Positions 6,919 to 14,616 of a DNA stretch of 64,000 nt are shown piece after piece. The notes beneath the pieces were generated by a model. The model saw nothing but the letters and a program-made list of their open reading frames with translations. It ran no database searches and was not told where the DNA came from. This stretch comes from Nocardioides thalensis (GTDB lineage: Bacteria; Actinomycetota; Actinomycetes; Propionibacteriales; Nocardioidaceae). A program made the position numbers and the translations under genes. The first letter of the stretch is position 1. Each line of letters begins with the position of its first letter. The stretch lies in assembly GCF_013410655.1 (NCBI RefSeq), contig NZ_JACCFP010000001.1:4301501-4365500 (forward strand), in the 5' to 3' direction.

Positions 6919-8838
6919 CTACCCCGCCGCCCGGAGGAACTCTTCCAGGATCGGCCCGGCGGTCTGCGAGCCCGACTCGCCGAGCTCCACGAAGACCGCG
7001 ACGGCGAGGTCGCCCTGCGCGGCGACCATCCACGCGTGGGTCTCGATGCGGCCGTCGCGCTCGAACTCGGCGGTGCCGGTCTTGGCGATCACCGGCGCAC
7101 CGGGCACGTCGGCCAGTGCACTGCCGGAGCCCTCGGTGACGACCTGGCGCAGCATCCCGCGGAGCTGGTCGGCCTCGGTGCGGGTCAGCGCCTCGACGTC
7201 CGGCGCCTCGACGTCGACCTGCTCGACGAGACGGGGTACGACGACCGCGCCCTCCTGCACACTGGCGATCACCGTCGCCATCACCATCGGCGAGGCGAGG
7301 ATCTTGCCCTGGCCGATCAGGTCGGCGGCGGCCTCCGTCTCGGAGGCGGGCGGCGGGACCTGGCCGAAGTAGGCCGGGAAGCCGAGGTCGTGGTCGATGC
7401 CGAGGCCGAGGGCCGCCGCGGCACCGGCGAGGTCGCCCTTGCCGAGCTCGCCGCGCTGGGAGATGAAGGCCGTGTTGCACGACTGGGCGACCGCGGTCGA
7501 GAACGGCACGTCGCCGAGCGCGCTGCTCGGGTAGTCGTCGTAGTTCTTGAACTGCTTGCCGTCGACGTTCGTGGTCGCCGTGCACGGCAGCGTCGACCCC
7601 GGCTCCAGCCCGCTGCGCAGGAGCGCCAGGCTGCTGACGATCTTGAACGTCGAGCCGGGCGCGAACTGCCCGTAGGTCGCGTGGTTGAGGCCCTCGGTGC
7701 CCGGGCCGTTGGCGGCCGCCAGGATCGAGCCGTCGCTCGGCCGGAGCGCGACGATCGCGCTCGCCGGACCGACGTCGGCGAGCAGCGACTCGGCGGCCGT
7801 CTGCAGCCGCTCGTCGAGCGTCAGCGCGAGGGTCTCGCCGTCGGTCGCCTGCACCCGGAACAGCTCGCGCCCGCGCGCCCGGTTGGGGTTCGCCGCCTCG
7901 ACCACGCGGCCGTCGGACCCGCGCAGCTGCTCGTCGTAGCGCTGCTGGAGCCCGGAGATGCCGACGATGTCGCCGATCTCGTAGGCGTCCGGGTCCTCCT
8001 CGATCATCTCCGCCGTCACCGGGCCCACCCGGCCGAGGATCGGTGCGGCGAACTCGCGCGTCGGCGCGAGCGCGATCTCGTCGGCCATCGCCAGCGCTCC
8101 CTCGATGTCGAGCGCGGTGCGCCGTACGGCGGGCGGCACCTCGTCCTCGCGGTAGGTGATCGCCTCGACGAACGCGCGGTCGCCCGCGGCCTTGACCGCG
8201 GCGACGTACGGCGCGACGTCGATGCCGACCAGCGCGGCGAGCTCGCGCGCGGACGCGGCGGCCTTCGCGCCCGAGACCTGGACCCGGTCGATCCCGTAGC
8301 GGAACACCGGCCGCTCGGTGACCAGCACCTTGCCGCCCGCGCCGCGGATCTCCCCGCGGCGGGCGGGGACGGTCGTCGCCTCGAGCGTGTCGTTCTTCTT
8401 GAGGCTGGGCTCGACGACGGTCCGGTCCCAGACGACCGCCCACGAGTCGCCGTCCTCGCCGACCTCGGCCGTCGTCTCGTAGGTCCACGGCTCCTCGCCC
8501 TCGACGACCGGCCACGACCAGGTGAGCGTGATCGCGTCACCCGAGACCTCGCCCTCGACCGTGGGAGCGATGCCGTTCATGCCGGCGACGACCTCGACGT
8601 ACTCCTCCGCGACCTCGGACACGTCCTGGCCGACGAACGCGACGTCCGCGAGCCCGGCGCCGGAGGCGACGTCCTCCTCCTTGTCGGTGCCGACGGCGGC
8701 TGCCGTCAGCTCCAGCCCGGCGGCCAGGTCGGTGGCCAGGTCGTCCGGCGGCGCACCGTCCTCCTCGGCGGCGTCGCCGCTGCACGCGGAGACCAGCACG
8801 AGAGGGACGAGAGCCAGGACCGCCGAGAGTCGCCGCAT
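6919..8838 (-). CDS. Penicillin-binding protein 2a-like transpeptidase lipoprotein (NTF2-like N-terminal domain)
   Basis: This 639-residue protein crosslinks peptidoglycan outside the membrane. A signal peptide ends in the lipobox LVSAC (Cys19). An NTF2/MecA_N-like domain follows (about 35-145), then a PBP dimerisation domain (about 155-310) and a transpeptidase domain (about 335-639). The three active-site motifs are intact: S396TFK399, S453CN455 and K586TGTA. The ATG at 8838 is chosen because it gives the lipoprotein signal, although the frame stays open far upstream through the 78-bp repeat element at 8899-8976. No rodA/ftsW or other division gene is adjacent. Confidence 0.9.
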   Translation of the reverse strand: MRRLSAVLALVPLVLVSACSGDAAEEDGAPPDDLATDLAAGLELTAAAVGTDKEEDVASGAGLADVAFVGQDVSEVAEEYVEVVAGMNGIAPTVEGEVSGDAITLTWSWPVVEGEEPWTYETTAEVGEDGDSWAVVWDRTVVEPSLKKNDTLEATTVPARRGEIRGAGGKVLVTERPVFRYGIDRVQVSGAKAAASARELAALVGIDVAPYVAAVKAAGDRAFVEAITYREDEVPPAVRRTALDIEGALAMADEIALAPTREFAAPILGRVGPVTAEMIEEDPDAYEIGDIVGISGLQQRYDEQLRGSDGRVVEAANPNRARGRELFRVQATDGETLALTLDERLQTAAESLLADVGPASAIVALRPSDGSILAAANGPGTEGLNHATYGQFAPGSTFKIVSSLALLRSGLEPGSTLPCTATTNVDGKQFKNYDDYPSSALGDVPFSTAVAQSCNTAFISQRGELGKGDLAGAAAALGLGIDHDLGFPAYFGQVPPPASETEAAADLIGQGKILASPMVMATVIASVQEGAVVVPRLVEQVDVEAPDVEALTRTEADQLRGMLRQVVTEGSGSALADVPGAPVIAKTGTAEFERDGRIETHAWMVAAQGDLAVAVFVELGESGSQTAGPILEEFLRAAG

Positions 8839-8898
8839 GCCCGTTGTTCTACCAGCGGGTCCGAAGCGGGCGGTCCGGCGGGCGGGCGGGGCTGTGGG

Positions 8899-8976
8899 GT
8901 AACTCAGTGTTAGATCCGCTCCCTCGGCGCTGTGACCGGTCACAGCACCCAGCAAGCGTTCGTAACACTGAGTTAC
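8899..8976. repeat. 78-bp composite palindromic element, copy A
   Basis: The element is built as a 14-base outer arm, 18-base spacer, 14-base central palindrome TGTGACCGGTCACA, 18-base spacer and 14-base outer arm. Outer arms GTAACTCAGTGTTA and TAACACTGAGTTAC are exact reverse complements. A second copy of identical length and design is at 36798-36875. It lies between the SGNH hydrolase stop and the PBP start (60 bases upstream of that ATG), and stays open in the PBP reading frame. Confidence 0.85.
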
Positions 8977-9002
8977 CCCGCGTCCGCGTACGCCGCCCCG
9001 CG

Positions 9003-9821
9003 TCAGCCGACCAGCAGCGGGCTCACCAGCGGCGTGTAGCCCGAGGAGTGGCCGAGCGTGTTGGGGTGATAGCTCTCGGCGACCGGGTTGGACAGGCCGT
9101 TGATCCACTCGGTCGAGTCGCAGACGGCGTGGCCGGTGAAGCGGGTGGTCGGGTTGGCGAACTTGAAGCCGCGAGCGGACGCGGCGGCCGCGAGCTTGGA
9201 GTTGAGCAGGTCGGCGGTGCCGTTGAGGCTGGTCATCTCCGAGGGGGAGAACCAGGTGCCGGCGTTGCAGTCCTCGCCCATGAAGATGCGCGGGTAGCCG
9301 ACGATCACCACGACGGCGTTGGGTGCCTTGGTGCGGATCGAGGAGTAGAGCGTGCTCAGCCGGCCCGGCAACGTGTTGTTGATGTAGTTGCGGGCGGTGG
9401 TGACCGCGCCGCTGCAGTTGGACGCCCATCCGGGCATCGCGCACTCGGTGAGCACGTCGGCGAAGCCGGCGTCGTTCCCGCCGACCGAGAGCGTGACGTA
9501 CTCCGTGCCGGTGGTGAGCGCCGCCAGCTGGTTGTTGGTCACCGTCGAGACCGTCGCACCGGAGCAGGCCTGGAAGTTGAGGGCGTAGCCGCGCGCGTTG
9601 GCGATCAGCCGCGGGTAGGCCGCGTTGGAGCGCTTGCAGGTGGAGTCGAAGTAGGTCCGGGTCCCGACGCCGGAGGAGTAGGAGTCGCCGAGGGCGACGT
9701 ACGGCGCCGCCGCGGCCTGCGCGGGCGCGGCAGGTACGGCGAGGGCGACGAGTGCGGTGACGAGGGCGACGAGTGCGGCAGCGGCGGCGGGGAGCAGGCG
9801 CCGCCGGGAGGGTGCGGACAT
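9003..9821 (-). CDS. Secreted SGNH/GDSL hydrolase (esterase/lipase)
   Basis: This 272-residue exported hydrolase has a Sec signal peptide with a twin-Arg-containing n-region (RRRLL) and an Ala-rich h-region, cleaved near residue 35-40 (APAQA). The four SGNH blocks are present: GDSYSSG (nucleophile Ser), the block I-II Gly region, GGND (oxyanion Asn) and a C-terminal YHPN containing the catalytic His. Six Cys residues suggest disulfides as in the Streptomyces extracellular lipase family. It is followed by the 78-bp repeat and preceded by the MerR gene with a hairpin between. Substrate is probably an ester or lipid. Confidence 0.85.
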   Translation of the reverse strand: MSAPSRRRLLPAAAAALVALVTALVALAVPAAPAQAAAAPYVALGDSYSSGVGTRTYFDSTCKRSNAAYPRLIANARGYALNFQACSGATVSTVTNNQLAALTTGTEYVTLSVGGNDAGFADVLTECAMPGWASNCSGAVTTARNYINNTLPGRLSTLYSSIRTKAPNAVVVIVGYPRIFMGEDCNAGTWFSPSEMTSLNGTADLLNSKLAAAASARGFKFANPTTRFTGHAVCDSTEWINGLSNPVAESYHPNTLGHSSGYTPLVSPLLVG

Positions 9822-9833
9822 GGACGTCCTTCC

Positions 9834-9856
9834 GACGTGGGAGTGTGAGCCACGTC
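9834..9856 (-). terminator. Hairpin downstream of the MerR gene
   Basis: Arms GACGTGG and CCACGTC with a 9-base loop lie three bases after the MerR gene stop and before the hydrolase start. No T-tract follows, as is common in high-GC actinobacteria. Confidence 0.4.
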
Positions 9857-9858
9857 AC

Positions 9859-10332
9859 TCAAGCACCACGTGGTGACCGCTGACCAGACCTCTCGTGCAG
9901 GTTCTTCCAACGGATGAGGAACGTCGCCTCCTCGCCGGAGACGATCCCCGCGACGTGCGACCGGAAGTTGGGGCACTGGGTGATGTCGTGCGCCCGGCAG
10001 TCGAGCGCGTGCTGGGTCATGTGCCGCGAGCGCTCCATCTCCGCCATCCGCTGCTCGAGGTCGGCCAGGTGGGCGGTCAGCGCCTTCCGCCGGTCGGCGG
10101 CGTCGGCGTCGATCAGCGCACGGATCTGCTCCAGGCTCATCCCGGCCGCCTTGCTGGAGAGGATCGCCGCCACCCGGTAGGCATCGGGCTCGCCGTAGAC
10201 CCGCCGCCCGGCGGAGTCCCGCTCCGGCGTCAGCAGCCCCATGTCCTCCCAGTGCCGCAGCACGTGCGTCGCCACGCCGAACCGCTCAGCCAGCTGTCCG
10301 ACGCTCCACCTGATCGACTCGTCCGACTTCAT
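9859..10332 (-). CDS. MerR-family transcriptional regulator
   Basis: The 157-residue protein has an N-terminal MerR winged helix (about residues 8-76, WSVGQLAERFGVATHVLRHWEDMGLL), a long dimerisation helix (about 80-115) and a C-terminal sensing tail with CRAHDITQCPNF (about 119-130), where two Cys and a His could bind a metal or sense redox. It lacks the CX2CXCX5C iron-sulfur cluster of SoxR. It is divergent from a thioredoxin-reductase-like flavoprotein, with a perfect 22-bp MerR-type operator between them, so that flavoprotein is its likely target. Confidence 0.85.
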   Translation of the reverse strand: MKSDESIRWSVGQLAERFGVATHVLRHWEDMGLLTPERDSAGRRVYGEPDAYRVAAILSSKAAGMSLEQIRALIDADAADRRKALTAHLADLEQRMAEMERSRHMTQHALDCRAHDITQCPNFRSHVAGIVSGEEATFLIRWKNLHERSGQRSPRGA

Positions 10333-10355
10333 GTGAACATGAACTCACACGGCTT

Positions 10356-10377
10356 GACTTCAGGTCAACCTGAAGTC
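10356..10377 (+). promoter_or_regulatory. MerR-type operator and promoter of the flavoprotein gene
   Basis: Perfect 10-bp arms GACTTCAGGT and ACCTGAAGTC flank a two-base centre. The site overlaps TTGACT (10354-10359), a good -35, and would fill the extended spacer that MerR activators twist. The start codon of the flavoprotein is 15 bases downstream, which suggests a very short leader. The divergent MerR gene starts 24 bases to the left. Confidence 0.65.
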
Positions 10378-10391
10378 GCACGCTGGTCTGC

Positions 10392-11324
10392 ATGGACACC
10401 AACACTGACTACGACGTCGCCGTGATCGGCGCAGGAACCGCCGGCCTCCAGGCCGCTCTCACGCTCGGACGGATGCGGCGTACCGCCGTCGTCCTCGGCA
10501 CCGACCGCTACCGCAACGACCCCGCAACCCACATGCAGAACTTCCTCGGGCACGACGGCGCACCGCCGGCCGAGCTGCGTGCCGCCGCCCGGAAGGACGT
10601 CGAGCAGTACCCGACGATCAGCTTCGTCGACCGTGGCGTCCTCTCGGTCGAGCCCGACGGCGACGCGTTCATCGTCGACGTCGACGGCGCCGACCCGGTG
10701 CGCGTCCGGCGGGTGCTGCTCGCGACCGGCGTCGTCGACGCGCTACCCGACATCCCCGGGCTGGAGCCGCTCTTCGGCGACGTCGTCGCCCACTGCCCGT
10801 TCTGCCACGGCTACGAGCTGCGCGACGCGCCCGTCGCGATCCTCGGCGCCCACTCCCACCTGCCCCGCCTGGTCGCGATGATGGCGCCCATCGCGTCGGC
10901 CGTCACCGTGCTCACCGGCGGCGCCGACCTCGACGCCGAGACGGCCGCGACCCTCGCCCGGATGGGCGTCGAGGTGCGCACCGAGCCGGTCCGCGGCGCC
11001 TGCCGCAGCCCGCTCGGCGTACGGCTCGACCTCGACGGCACCGACGCCGAGTACGGCGGCCTGATCGTCGCGACCCAGTGGTCGCAGTCAGCCCCGTTCG
11101 CCGAGCAGCTCGGGCTCGAGATGTCGCCGATGGGCGCCGTGCTCATCGACGGCTTCGGCCGCACCAGCCTCGACGGTGTGTACGCCGCCGGCGACCTCGC
11201 CCAGTCCCGCGACCTCCCGATGCCGTTCTCCGCCGTGCTGACCTCGGCCGCCGCCGGCCTCGTCGCCGCCGCCGACTGCGTCCGCTCCCTCGGCGCCGAG
11301 GACTTCGGCCTCGCCGAGGTCTGA
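10392..11324 (+). CDS. NAD(P)/FAD-dependent oxidoreductase (thioredoxin reductase-like)
   Basis: The 310-residue flavoprotein opens with the FAD-binding motif VIGAGTAGLQAALTLGRM (about residues 11-28) and has a CPFCHGYE segment (about 135-142) at the place of the redox CxxC of thioredoxin reductases, plus the C-terminal FAD motif GVYAAGDLAQ. The pyridine-nucleotide site is degenerate (AILGAHSHLPRL instead of GGGDSA), so NADPH use is uncertain; some relatives are NADPH-independent dithiol oxidases. The divergent MerR gene and the shared operator suggest induction by oxidative or electrophile stress. Confidence 0.8.
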   Translation: MDTNTDYDVAVIGAGTAGLQAALTLGRMRRTAVVLGTDRYRNDPATHMQNFLGHDGAPPAELRAAARKDVEQYPTISFVDRGVLSVEPDGDAFIVDVDGADPVRVRRVLLATGVVDALPDIPGLEPLFGDVVAHCPFCHGYELRDAPVAILGAHSHLPRLVAMMAPIASAVTVLTGGADLDAETAATLARMGVEVRTEPVRGACRSPLGVRLDLDGTDAEYGGLIVATQWSQSAPFAEQLGLEMSPMGAVLIDGFGRTSLDGVYAAGDLAQSRDLPMPFSAVLTSAAAGLVAAADCVRSLGAEDFGLAEV

Positions 11325-11334
11325 CACCCCATCA

Positions 11335-11427
11335 GCCGGAGGTTTCGAGCCCTTCGAGGCTCGCAAGCTCGCACCTCAGGACTAGCCAAGGCCGCAGGCG
11401 GCCTCGCACCTCAACCACCGGCGGGGG
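11335..11427. repeat. REP-like intergenic element, copy 1
   Basis: The element starts GCCGGAGGTTTCGAG and ends CCTCAACCACCGGCGGGGG; the same two ends recur, in the other orientation, at 30874-30946. It contains stems CGAGCC/GGCTCG and GGCCGC/GCGGCC. It sits between convergent genes and may double as a bidirectional terminator. Confidence 0.65.
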
Positions 11428-11448
11428 CGACCGCGGCGGGAGGGCGGG

Positions 11449-12063
11449 CTAGTACCAACCCACCCGCTCCGAATGCGCCCACGCCGCCTCCGGCGACCCG
11501 TACCGGGCGGCGATGTAGGCCAGCCCCCACCGGATCTGGGTCTCCGGGTTCGTCCGCCAGTCACTCCCGACCACGGCCATCTTCGTGGCGGGCAGCGACT
11601 GCGGGATCCCGTAGGCGCCGGAGCTGGGGTTCTCGGCGAGGTGGTTCCAGCCGGACTCGCGATGCCAGAGCGCGTCGAGGTACTTCCACTGCGCCGCCGG
11701 GAACCCGAAGTCGAGCAGCAGCTGGTAGCCCAGCGCCCGGTTGCTGCCGGGGTCGATGTCGGCGGGCGGCGGCTTCGTGATCGGCGTACGGCGGGCGATC
11801 CGCTCAGCAACGCGTGCGAGCTGCTGCATGATCACGGCCTCGGGCACCTCGAAGCGGGCGCCGCCCTCGCGGGACATCCCGCTGCGCGGGCCCGACGGCG
11901 ACGGCTCGGCCGAGGACGACGACGATGAGGACGACGATGGCGTCGGGGAGGACGCCTGCGCGGACGGCGACCCCTCCGCCTCCGTGACCTCCGCCGGCGC
12001 GCTGCACGCACCCAGGAGCGCCGTCACGACGACGGCGCCCAGCACGGTCCTCCTGCCCCCCAT
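11449..12063 (-). CDS. Lytic transglycosylase-like (SLT) lipoprotein
   Basis: This 204-residue lipoprotein has a signal peptide ending LLGAC (Cys15-16 region), a Ser-rich disordered linker (about 30-65) and a C-terminal lysozyme-like SLT fold. The fold is seen in the segment WKYLDALWHRESGWNHLAENPSSGAYGIPQS, where Glu of HRESGW is the catalytic acid, and in the late repeat ETQIRWGLAYIAARYGSPEAAW. It would cleave or remodel peptidoglycan on the outer membrane face. The ATG at 12063 is used; another in frame at 12072 is possible. A 15-bp palindrome lies just upstream. Confidence 0.8.
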   Translation of the reverse strand: MGGRRTVLGAVVVTALLGACSAPAEVTEAEGSPSAQASSPTPSSSSSSSSSAEPSPSGPRSGMSREGGARFEVPEAVIMQQLARVAERIARRTPITKPPPADIDPGSNRALGYQLLLDFGFPAAQWKYLDALWHRESGWNHLAENPSSGAYGIPQSLPATKMAVVGSDWRTNPETQIRWGLAYIAARYGSPEAAWAHSERVGWY

Positions 12064-12075
12064 GCCGACCATTGT

Positions 12076-12090
12076 GAGCGATATTCGCTC
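12076..12090. promoter_or_regulatory. 15-bp palindrome between divergent genes
   Basis: GAGCGATATTCGCTC has perfect 6-bp arms around TAT and lies three bases from the alternative ATG (12072) of the transglycosylase gene and 34 bases from the YczE-like gene. It may be a repressor operator; the binding protein is unknown. Confidence 0.35.
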
Positions 12091-12123
12091 GTCGCGCTTG
12101 CCGCTGCCCGCCATAGTGGCCCC

Positions 12124-12729
12124 GTGGACTGGCTCGGGCGCTCCTGTCTCCTGCTCGGCGGCTGCGTCGTCCTGGGCTCCGGCGTGGCGGTGCTGCTCGC
12201 CGCGGACCTCGGCTCCGACGGCTACTCGACGCTCGTCAACGGCATCGCCCTGCAGTCCGGGCTCTCCTTCTGGATCGTCAACCTGGCCGTCGGTGCGGCG
12301 TTCGTCGCCCTCGCCGCCGCCCGGCGGGTGCGCCCCGGGATCGGCACGGTCGTGCAGATCGGCCTGGTCGGCGTGACGGTCTCCGTGGTGCTCGGCCTGA
12401 TGAGCACTCCGGGCACGCTCCCGGCGCGGATCGGCCTGCTCGCCGTCGCGTTTCCGGTGCTCGCGCTCGGCATCGCCGGCTACCTCGGCAGTCGCACCGG
12501 CGCCGGTCCGGCCGAGGGCGCCGCGCTCGCCTGGGACCCGCCGGTCCCGTTCCGCTGGAGCTACAGCGCGGTGCAGGGCGGCGGCGCGCTCGTCGGGTGG
12601 CTGCTCGGCGCCACGATCGGCGCCGGCACGATCGCCGTCATCGTCCTGCTCGGCCCACTCGTCGACATCGCCGCACGGACGCTCCGTCTCGACATCCACC
12701 AGGGCACGGCCGAGGAGCCCGCGGCCTGA
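12124..12729 (+). CDS. YczE-like integral membrane protein
   Basis: The 201-residue protein has five to six hydrophobic segments and the pattern SGVAVLLAADLGSDGYSTLVNGI near its N-terminus, characteristic of the YczE/YitT-like membrane family, whose function is not defined. The GTG at 12124 is the first start in frame and places the first helix at about residue 7. Its stop codon touches the stop codon of the helicase gene on the other strand, leaving no intergenic base. Confidence 0.7.
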   Translation: MDWLGRSCLLLGGCVVLGSGVAVLLAADLGSDGYSTLVNGIALQSGLSFWIVNLAVGAAFVALAAARRVRPGIGTVVQIGLVGVTVSVVLGLMSTPGTLPARIGLLAVAFPVLALGIAGYLGSRTGAGPAEGAALAWDPPVPFRWSYSAVQGGGALVGWLLGATIGAGTIAVIVLLGPLVDIAARTLRLDIHQGTAEEPAA

Positions 12730-14427
12730 TCAGTCCTGGGCCGGCTTCTTGCCCTTCTTCGGGCCGTAGTCGCGGGAGAGCTCGATCAGCTTGCCGCTGA
12801 TGCGGGTCTCGCGGAGCTTGTCCCAGGCGTCGCCGGGCAGCTTCGCCGGCAGCTCGACGAGCGAGTAGTCGCCGCGGATGGTGATCGCGCCGAAGTCGTT
12901 GCGGCCGAGGCCGCCCTCGTTGGCGATCGCGCCGACGATCTGGCGGGGCTCCACGCGGTGCCGCTTCCCGACCTGGATCTTGTACGTCGCCATCGGCTGG
13001 CTGGGGCCGCGGCGCGGGCCCCTGCTGCCGCGGTCGCGCCCGCCACGATCGCCGCGGTCGTCGTACTCCTTCCGCGGCCGGCGCTGCGGCTCCGGCTGGT
13101 CCTCCATGATCAGCGGGGTGTCGCCCTGGAGGACGATCGCCAGCGCGGCGGCGACGTCGGCCTCGGGCACGTCGTGGTTCTTGACGTAGTGGCCGATCAC
13201 GTCGCGGAAGAAGCCGATCTGCGGCGACTCGAGGGCCTCGGTGATCTTGTCGTCGAAGCGGGTCAGCCGGGTCGCGTTGACGTCCTCGACGCTCGGCAGC
13301 TGCATCTGGGTCAGCGGCTGGCGGGTGGCCTTCTCGATGTGCTTGAGGAGGTAGCGCTCGCGCGGCGTGATGAACGAGATCGCGTCGCCGCTGCGGCCGG
13401 CACGGCCGGTGCGGCCGATCCGGTGGACGTAGGACTCGGTATCGGTGGGGATGTCGTAGTTGACGACGTGGGTGATCCGCGGGACGTCGATGCCGCGCGC
13501 GGCGACGTCGGTCGCGACCAGGATGTCGAGCTTGCCGTCCTTGAGCTGGTTGACGGTGCGCTCGCGCTGCACCTGCGCGACGTCGCCGTTGATGGCGGCC
13601 GCGCCGAACCCGCGCGCCCGCAGCTTCTCGGCGAGCGTCTCGGTCTCGTTCTTGGTGCGGACGAAGACGATCATCGCCTCGAAGTTCTCGACCTCGAGGA
13701 TCCGGGTGAGCGCGTCGACCTTCTGCGGATAGCTGCAGATGAGGTAGCGCTGCGCGATGTTCTCGGCGGTGCGGGTCTTGCGCTCGATCGCGATCTCGAC
13801 CGGGTCGTGCAGGTACTTCTGCGAGAGGTTGCGGATCTGCTTCGGCATCGTGGCCGAGAACAGCGCGACCTGCTTGTCGTCCGGGGTGTCGGCGAGGATC
13901 GTCTCGACGTCCTCGGCGAAGCCCATGTTGAGCATCTCGTCGGCCTCGTCGAGCACCAGGTAGCGCAGCTGGGTCAGGTCGAGAGTCCCCTTCTCCAGGT
14001 GGTCCATGATCCGGCCGGGCGTGCCGACGACGATGTGGACGCCACGACGAAGGGCGGTGAGCTGCGGCCCGTAGCCCTGCCCGCCGTAGACCGGCAGCAC
14101 GTGCACGCCGCGCTGGTGGGACGCGTACTTCTCGAACGCCTCACACACCTGGAGCGCGAGCTCGCGGGTCGGGGCGAGCACCAGCGCCTGCGGGGACTTC
14201 TGCGACATGTCGAGCCGGTCGAGGATCGGGAGCGCGAACGCCGCGGTCTTGCCGGTGCCGGTCTGCGCGAGGCCCATCACGTCGCGGCCCTCGAGGAGGT
14301 GCGGGATCGTCTCCGCCTGGATCGCGGACGGGCTCTCGTAGCCGACGTCGGAGAGCGCCTTGAGCACCTTCGGCCCGAGGCCGAGGTCGGCGAACGTCTG
14401 CTGCTCGGTCGTCTCTGCGGAAGTCAC
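12730..14427 (-). CDS. DEAD-box ATP-dependent RNA helicase (DeaD/CsdA type)
   Basis: This 565-residue helicase unwinds RNA, in this subfamily during ribosome assembly and cold growth. In order are the Q motif (TFADLGLGPKVLKAL...YESPSAIQ, about 11-37), Walker A AQTGTGKT (54-61), PTRELA, the DEAD box (VLDEADEML), SAT, and in the second RecA domain HRIGRTGRAGR. An Arg/Gly-rich linker (about 450-475) leads to a DbpA-like RNA-binding domain (about 480-555, YKIQVGKRHRVEPRQIVGAIANEGGL), then a Lys-rich tail. GTG start. It stands alone. Confidence 0.92.
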   Translation of the reverse strand: MTSAETTEQQTFADLGLGPKVLKALSDVGYESPSAIQAETIPHLLEGRDVMGLAQTGTGKTAAFALPILDRLDMSQKSPQALVLAPTRELALQVCEAFEKYASHQRGVHVLPVYGGQGYGPQLTALRRGVHIVVGTPGRIMDHLEKGTLDLTQLRYLVLDEADEMLNMGFAEDVETILADTPDDKQVALFSATMPKQIRNLSQKYLHDPVEIAIERKTRTAENIAQRYLICSYPQKVDALTRILEVENFEAMIVFVRTKNETETLAEKLRARGFGAAAINGDVAQVQRERTVNQLKDGKLDILVATDVAARGIDVPRITHVVNYDIPTDTESYVHRIGRTGRAGRSGDAISFITPRERYLLKHIEKATRQPLTQMQLPSVEDVNATRLTRFDDKITEALESPQIGFFRDVIGHYVKNHDVPEADVAAALAIVLQGDTPLIMEDQPEPQRRPRKEYDDRGDRGGRDRGSRGPRRGPSQPMATYKIQVGKRHRVEPRQIVGAIANEGGLGRNDFGAITIRGDYSLVELPAKLPGDAWDKLRETRISGKLIELSRDYGPKKGKKPAQD

Positions 14428-14616
14428 CGTCCAACGGTAGTCGCCGCAGGGGTCCGGACTCGATTCCGCGGAGCGCCCGGAGGCGCATTTGTTTCAGCGA
14501 CAGACAGGTGCCGCAACCACTGGGACCAAGGTCCCGGGAGCGTCACATGATGACAAACCACTCCAAACATTGTGCTCGAGCGGCTCGGGGCGCTCCGGAC
14601 GAAGGGACCCTCGCTC

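Noticed and set aside
6625..6919. Small coding gene starting at ATG 6625
   Set aside because: The frame runs into the antisense of the PBP gene, its Shine-Dalgarno candidate is 17 bases away, and composition is that of noncoding GC-rich DNA.
9859..10332. The MerR gene as SoxR
   Set aside because: The C-terminal tail has only two Cys in CRAHDITQCPNF and lacks the four-Cys cluster motif of SoxR; its own operator also differs from the SoxR box.
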